This document shows positions 60,166 to 64,000 of a stretch of DNA of 64,000 bases, in pieces. The stretch spans positions 1,612,001 to 1,676,000 of the forward strand of contig NZ_CP163444.1 of the NCBI RefSeq assembly GCF_041053105.1. Direction: 5' to 3'. The DNA comes from Streptomyces sp. R44. GTDB lineage: Bacteria > Actinomycetota > Actinomycetes > Streptomycetales > Streptomycetaceae. How positions within the stretch are numbered: the stretch's first letter is position 1; each line of letters starts with the position of its first letter. The notes beneath the pieces were generated by a model. That model saw nothing but the letters and a program-made list of their open reading frames with translations. It made no database searches and was not told where the DNA came from. The position numbers and the translations under genes are program-made.

Positions 60166-60743
60166 CGTGCGATGCCTTCCGTCGTGGTGGTTACGGCGTT
60201 CATGGAGTTGATGGCCTCGACCCAGGCCGTGTGCTCGGCCGCGCGGTCGGAGCGGAAGCCGGAGTCGAGCAGCTTGCCGCCGTGCTCCCAGGTGACGATC
60301 AGGAGCCCGCCCTCGGCGAGGACCTTGCCGGCGATGCCCTTGTCGAGGCGGGCCTCGCGCAGGGCGGCGGCCGGCAGGAAGAAGTCGTTCGCCCCGGGGC
60401 GTACGACCTCGATCCCGGCGTCGGTGAGCGTGAGCTCGACGCGGCTGCGGGTGCCGAGGCCGTGGGCGACGATCCGGTCGAGCCACTGCCCGGCGGTCGT
60501 GGACCCGTGGTAGCGCCCGCTGAGAGTCAGTCTCGCCTCACCGGTCGTGTCCGGCGCGGTGGGGAGCTCGGGCAGGTCCGACTGGAGGCTGCCGCGCCAC
60601 TTCCAGCCCTGGCGCATGAGCCAGTACACGAAGACGACGAACAGCAGCAGTCCGGCGACCCAGCCGAGCCGTCCGGCCCAGTCGGTCACCTCCGCCGATT
60701 TCTGCTCGGCAGCCTCTGCGGCGATTGCGATGAGTGGTGTCAC
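60162..60743 (-). CDS. Membrane-anchored PH-like protein within the pyr operon
   Basis: 193 residues from a GTG that overlaps the pyrC stop (gtga). One membrane helix (about 27-46, [21 protein letters not shown]), then a PH-like domain ([41 protein letters not shown]). It is a conserved member of the Streptomyces pyr operon between pyrC and carA. No known function; overlaps on both sides show tight co-translation with pyrimidine enzymes. Confidence 0.88.
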   Translation of the reverse strand: MTPLIAIAAEAAEQKSAEVTDWAGRLGWVAGLLLFVVFVYWLMRQGWKWRGSLQSDLPELPTAPDTTGEARLTLSGRYHGSTTAGQWLDRIVAHGLGTRSRVELTLTDAGIEVVRPGANDFFLPAAALREARLDKGIAGKVLAEGGLLIVTWEHGGKLLDSGFRSDRAAEHTAWVEAINSMNAVTTTTEGIAR

Positions 60744-62026
60744 GCCAGCTTCCCGTCCACGACCGTTGCCCGGCCCCGCAGGAAGGTGTGGGTGACGCGT
60801 CCCGGCAGCTCGCGGCCCTCGTAGGGGGTGTTGCGGCTGCGGGAGGCGAAGTCCGCGGGGTCCACGACACCACGGTAAGCCGGATCGACCAGCGTCAGGT
60901 TCGCGGGCTCACCAGCCGAGACGGGGCGTCCGTGGCCCTTGGCCCGTCCGATGCGGGCGGGGGCGAAGGACATGCGCTCGGCGACGCCGGCCCAGTCGAG
61001 GAGGCCGGTCTCGACCATCGTCTGCTGGACGACGGAGAGGGCGGTCTCCAGGCCGACCATGCCCATGGCGGCCGCGGCCCACTCGCAGTCCTTGTCCTCG
61101 TGGGGGTGCGGGGCGTGGTCGGTGGCGACGATGTCGATCGTGCCGTCGGCCAGCGCCTCGCGGAGGGCGAGGACGTCCTTCTCGGTGCGCAGCGGCGGGT
61201 TGACCTTGTAGACGGGGTTGTACGAGCGGACCAGCTCGTCCGTGAGGAGGAGGTGGTGCGGGGTGACCTCGGCGGTGACGTCGATGCCGCGGGACTTGGC
61301 CCAGCGGACGATCTCGACGGAGCCGGCGGTGGAGAGGTGGCAGATGTGGACGCGGGAGCCGACGTGCTCGGCGAGGAGGACGTCGCGGGCGATGATCGAC
61401 TCCTCGGCGACGGCGGGCCAGCCGCCGAGGCCGAGCTCGGCGGAGACGATGCCCTCGTTCATCTGGGCGCCCTCGGTGAGGCGGGGCTCCTGGGCGTGCT
61501 GGGCGACGACGCCGCCGAAGGCCTTCACGTACTCCAGGGCGCGGCGCATGATCACGGCGTCGTCGACGCACTTGCCGTCGTCGGAGAAGACGGTGACGCC
61601 GGCGGCGGAGTCGTGCATGGCGCCGAGCTCGGCGAGCTTCTTGCCCTCCAGGCCGACGGTGACGGCGCCGATGGGCTGGACGTCGCAGTAGCCGGCCTCC
61701 TGGCCGAGGCGGTAGACCTGCTCGACGACGCCGGCGGTGTCGGCGACCGGGTGGGTGTTGGCCATGGCGAAGACGGCCGTGTAGCCGCCGGAGGCGGCGG
61801 CGCGGGTGCCGGTGAGGACGGTCTCGGAGTCCTCGCGGCCGGGCTCGCGGAGGTGGGTGTGGAGGTCGACGAGGCCGGGCAGCAGGATCTGGCCGTCGGC
61901 CTCGATCACGGTCGCGCCCTCGGCGGCGAGCCCGGTGCCGACCTCGGCGATGGTCTCGCCGTTGATGAGGACGTCCTGGACGTCGCCGCCGAGGACCTGG
62001 GCACCGCGGATAAGGATCTTGCTCAT
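60740..62026 (-). CDS. pyrC: Dihydroorotase
   Basis: 428 residues from the ATG at 62026. Amidohydrolase barrel: metal His pair in LVDLHTHLREPGREDSETV, DVTAEVTPHHLLLTDE, and metal Asp in IVATDHAPHPHEDKDCEW. Type I form. Cyclises carbamoyl-aspartate to dihydroorotate. It is three bases from pyrB. Confidence 0.97.
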   Translation of the reverse strand: MSKILIRGAQVLGGDVQDVLINGETIAEVGTGLAAEGATVIEADGQILLPGLVDLHTHLREPGREDSETVLTGTRAAASGGYTAVFAMANTHPVADTAGVVEQVYRLGQEAGYCDVQPIGAVTVGLEGKKLAELGAMHDSAAGVTVFSDDGKCVDDAVIMRRALEYVKAFGGVVAQHAQEPRLTEGAQMNEGIVSAELGLGGWPAVAEESIIARDVLLAEHVGSRVHICHLSTAGSVEIVRWAKSRGIDVTAEVTPHHLLLTDELVRSYNPVYKVNPPLRTEKDVLALREALADGTIDIVATDHAPHPHEDKDCEWAAAAMGMVGLETALSVVQQTMVETGLLDWAGVAERMSFAPARIGRAKGHGRPVSAGEPANLTLVDPAYRGVVDPADFASRSRNTPYEGRELPGRVTHTFLRGRATVVDGKLA

Positions 62027-62028
62027 GG

Positions 62029-63009
62029 TTACTTGTTCTCCTCGGTGCGGGTGTGGCTGACGGCGGACTCGTTGCCGCCCAGAAGCAGGTAGAGGACGGC
62101 CATCCGGACGGAGACGCCGTTGGCGACCTGCTCGACGACCGTGCAGCGGTCGGAGTCGGCGACCTCGGCGGTGATCTCCATGCCGCGGACCATCGGGCCG
62201 GGGTGCATGACGATGGCGTGCTCGGGCATCTTCGCCATCCGCTCGCCGTCGAGCCCGTAGCGGCGCGAGTACTCGCGCTCGGTCGGGAAGAAGGCGGCGT
62301 TCATCCGCTCGCGCTGCACACGCAGCATCATCACCGCGTCGGACTTCGGCAGCACGCTGTCGAGGTCGTACGAGATGTCGCAGGGCCAGGTCTCGACGCC
62401 GACGGGGACCAGGGTCGGCGGGGCCACCAGGGTGACCTCGGCGCCGAGGGTGTGGAGCAGGTCGACGTTGGAGCGGGCGACCCGGCTGTGCAGGACGTCG
62501 CCCACGAGGGTGATGCGCTTGCCGGCGAGGTCCTGGCCGAGGCCGGCGTCGCGGCCGACGAGGCGGCGGCGCATGGTGAAGGCGTCGAGGAGGGCCTGGG
62601 TGGGGTGCTGGTGGGTGCCGTCGCCGGCGTTGATGACGGGGGCGTCGATCCAGCCGGAGGTGGCGAGCCGGTAGGGGGCGCCGGAGGCGCCGTGCCGGAT
62701 GACGACCGCGTCGACGCCCATGGCCTCCAGGGTCTGTGCGGTGTCCTTGAGGGACTCGCCCTTGGAGACGCTGGAGCCCTTGGCCGCGAAGTTGATCACG
62801 TCGGCGGAGAGGCGCTTCTCGGCGGCCTCGAAGGAGATGCGGGTCCGGGTGGAGTCCTCGAAGAAGAGGTTGCAGATGGTCCGACCGCGCAGGGTCGGGA
62901 GCTTCTTGATGGGCCGGTCGGCCACCCGGGCCATCTCCTCGGCGGTGTCGAGGATCTGGACGGCGTCGTCGCGGGTGAGGTCGGCGGCCGAGATGAGGTG
63001 ACGCATCAT
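62029..63009 (-). CDS. pyrB: Aspartate carbamoyltransferase, catalytic chain
   Basis: 326 residues. Carbamoyl-phosphate site [13 protein letters not shown] (about 48-60), [10 protein letters not shown] and aspartate site motifs ([13 protein letters not shown]). ATG-ATG start; the first is used here, with ggagag upstream. No pyrI regulatory chain is present, as in actinobacteria. Confidence 0.97.
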   Translation of the reverse strand: MMRHLISAADLTRDDAVQILDTAEEMARVADRPIKKLPTLRGRTICNLFFEDSTRTRISFEAAEKRLSADVINFAAKGSSVSKGESLKDTAQTLEAMGVDAVVIRHGASGAPYRLATSGWIDAPVINAGDGTHQHPTQALLDAFTMRRRLVGRDAGLGQDLAGKRITLVGDVLHSRVARSNVDLLHTLGAEVTLVAPPTLVPVGVETWPCDISYDLDSVLPKSDAVMMLRVQRERMNAAFFPTEREYSRRYGLDGERMAKMPEHAIVMHPGPMVRGMEITAEVADSDRCTVVEQVANGVSVRMAVLYLLLGGNESAVSHTRTEENK

Positions 63010-63094
63010 CGGGGTTTCTCTCCGTGGTGGGGAGGTGTGCGGGCATGCGGGGGCGCAGGGGTGTGCCCCGGCCCCGGCGGGGAAGCCGGTCCGG

Positions 63095-63707
<613 letters not shown>

Positions 63708-63817
63708 CGTCGGATTTGCGCCGTTCACTCTACCAGGGGTGGGAGCGGCTTTCTCGTGCACCCCTGCCGCCCCTCCGGGCGCCGTCCCCCGGGAGGGGGC
63801 GGTACGGACCATTCGGC

Positions 63818-63860
63818 TTGACGGGTAGGTGTAACGCTGCGTAACCTCACAGTGAGTTAC
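63818..63860 (+). promoter_or_regulatory. bldD promoter with two BldD boxes
   Basis: TTGACG (63818-63823) with TAACCT (63842-63847) 18 bp away. GTAACGCTGCGTAAC (63831-63845) fits the BldD consensus NTNACNC(A/T)GNGTNAN at every defined position. CTCACAGTGAGTTAC (63846-63860) immediately follows and fits with one mismatch; 63841-63860 is also an inverted repeat (gtaac...gttac). Autorepression by c-di-GMP-bound BldD dimer is established in S. coelicolor. Confidence 0.85.
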
Positions 63861-63906
63861 CAGCCGCGCGGCGCAGCCGCATGTCGTCACAGCGTCCGGG
63901 AGCGTT

Positions 63907-64000
63907 ATGTCCAGCGAATACGCAAAGCAGCTCGGGGCCAAACTCCGTGCCATCCGCACCCAGCAGGGTCTGTCCCTCCACGGGGTGGAGGAGAAGTCCC
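63907..64000 (+). CDS. bldD: BldD, c-di-GMP-responsive developmental repressor (5' part)
   Basis: The first 31 codons read MSSEYAKQLGAKLRAIRTQQ then GLSLHGVEEKS, the recognised start of the BldD helix-turn-helix domain; the gene runs off the right edge. BldD is the master repressor of sporulation genes in Streptomyces, dimerised by tetrameric c-di-GMP. Divergent from the pyr operon, separated by 245 bp. Confidence 0.95.
   Translation, partial: MSSEYAKQLGAKLRAIRTQQGLSLHGVEEKS

Overview
The window is a very GC-rich chromosomal segment whose codon use (G or C in nearly all third positions), GTG/TTG starts and gene order point to Streptomyces. From about 18.4 kb to the right edge the order PH protein-hisG-hisE-ribH-ribBA-ribM-ribE-ribD, chitinase, ROK/MFS, then rpe-rsmB-fmt-priA-metK-coaBC-rpoZ-gmk-mihF-pyrF-pyrD-carB-carA-pyrC-pyrB-pyrR-bldD matches, from memory, the S. 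coelicolor SCO1437-SCO1489 neighbourhood. The synteny call is established knowledge recalled without a search.

Left end (1-18 kb) is the accessory part. An oligopeptide-type ABC transporter operon (cut by the window edge) is followed by a 6.1-kb segment bounded by two 89-bp direct repeats (80/89 identical). These repeats are the 3' end of a C39-type peptidase gene: an intact gene on the right and a severed 3' fragment on the left. Inside lie a 1535-residue secreted polymorphic toxin (signal peptide, N-terminal domain, ricin-type lectin, about 630-residue Ala-rich coiled coil, Cys-containing central domain, C-terminal nucleic-acid/nucleotide deaminase with HAE and PCxxC), its overlapping candidate immunity gene, an unrecognised broken gene, and the C-terminal stump of a tyrosine integrase that runs into the right repeat. 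I read this as a decayed integrative element carrying a deaminase toxin/immunity cargo. Further right are a kinase, a candidate small RNA, a TPR-AAA+ ATPase, a 161-bp MITE with CTAG duplications that supplies the stop codon of a CapA-like gene, and two CNNM/CorC membrane proteins.

Middle (18-46 kb). A riboflavin operon read leftward from an FMN riboswitch continues into hisE and hisG. Divergent from it is a three-domain GH18 chitinase with two DasR-like repeats over its promoter. A ROK regulator/MFS pair shares a palindromic operator. A uracil/xanthine permease, a DUF5995 gene and a DavB/DavA-like amino-acid 2-monooxygenase plus amidase pair (amino acid to amide to acid) follow, then an Lrp regulator with an amino-acid permease, a GDSL hydrolase, the GMP reductase GuaB1, a lipoprotein RNase with its barstar inhibitor, a SorC-type regulator, and rpe.

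Right end (43-64 kb) is core metabolism: rRNA methylation, initiator-tRNA formylation, replication restart (helicase-dead PriA), SAM and CoA synthesis, RNA polymerase omega, guanylate kinase, the actinobacterial IHF and the complete pyrimidine operon pyrR-pyrB-pyrC-(PH protein)-carA-carB-pyrD-pyrF. The pyrR leader carries a PyrR-binding-type hairpin next to its Shine-Dalgarno. The window closes with the first 31 codons of bldD, preceded by two adjacent BldD boxes. No rRNA, tRNA or CRISPR array was seen.
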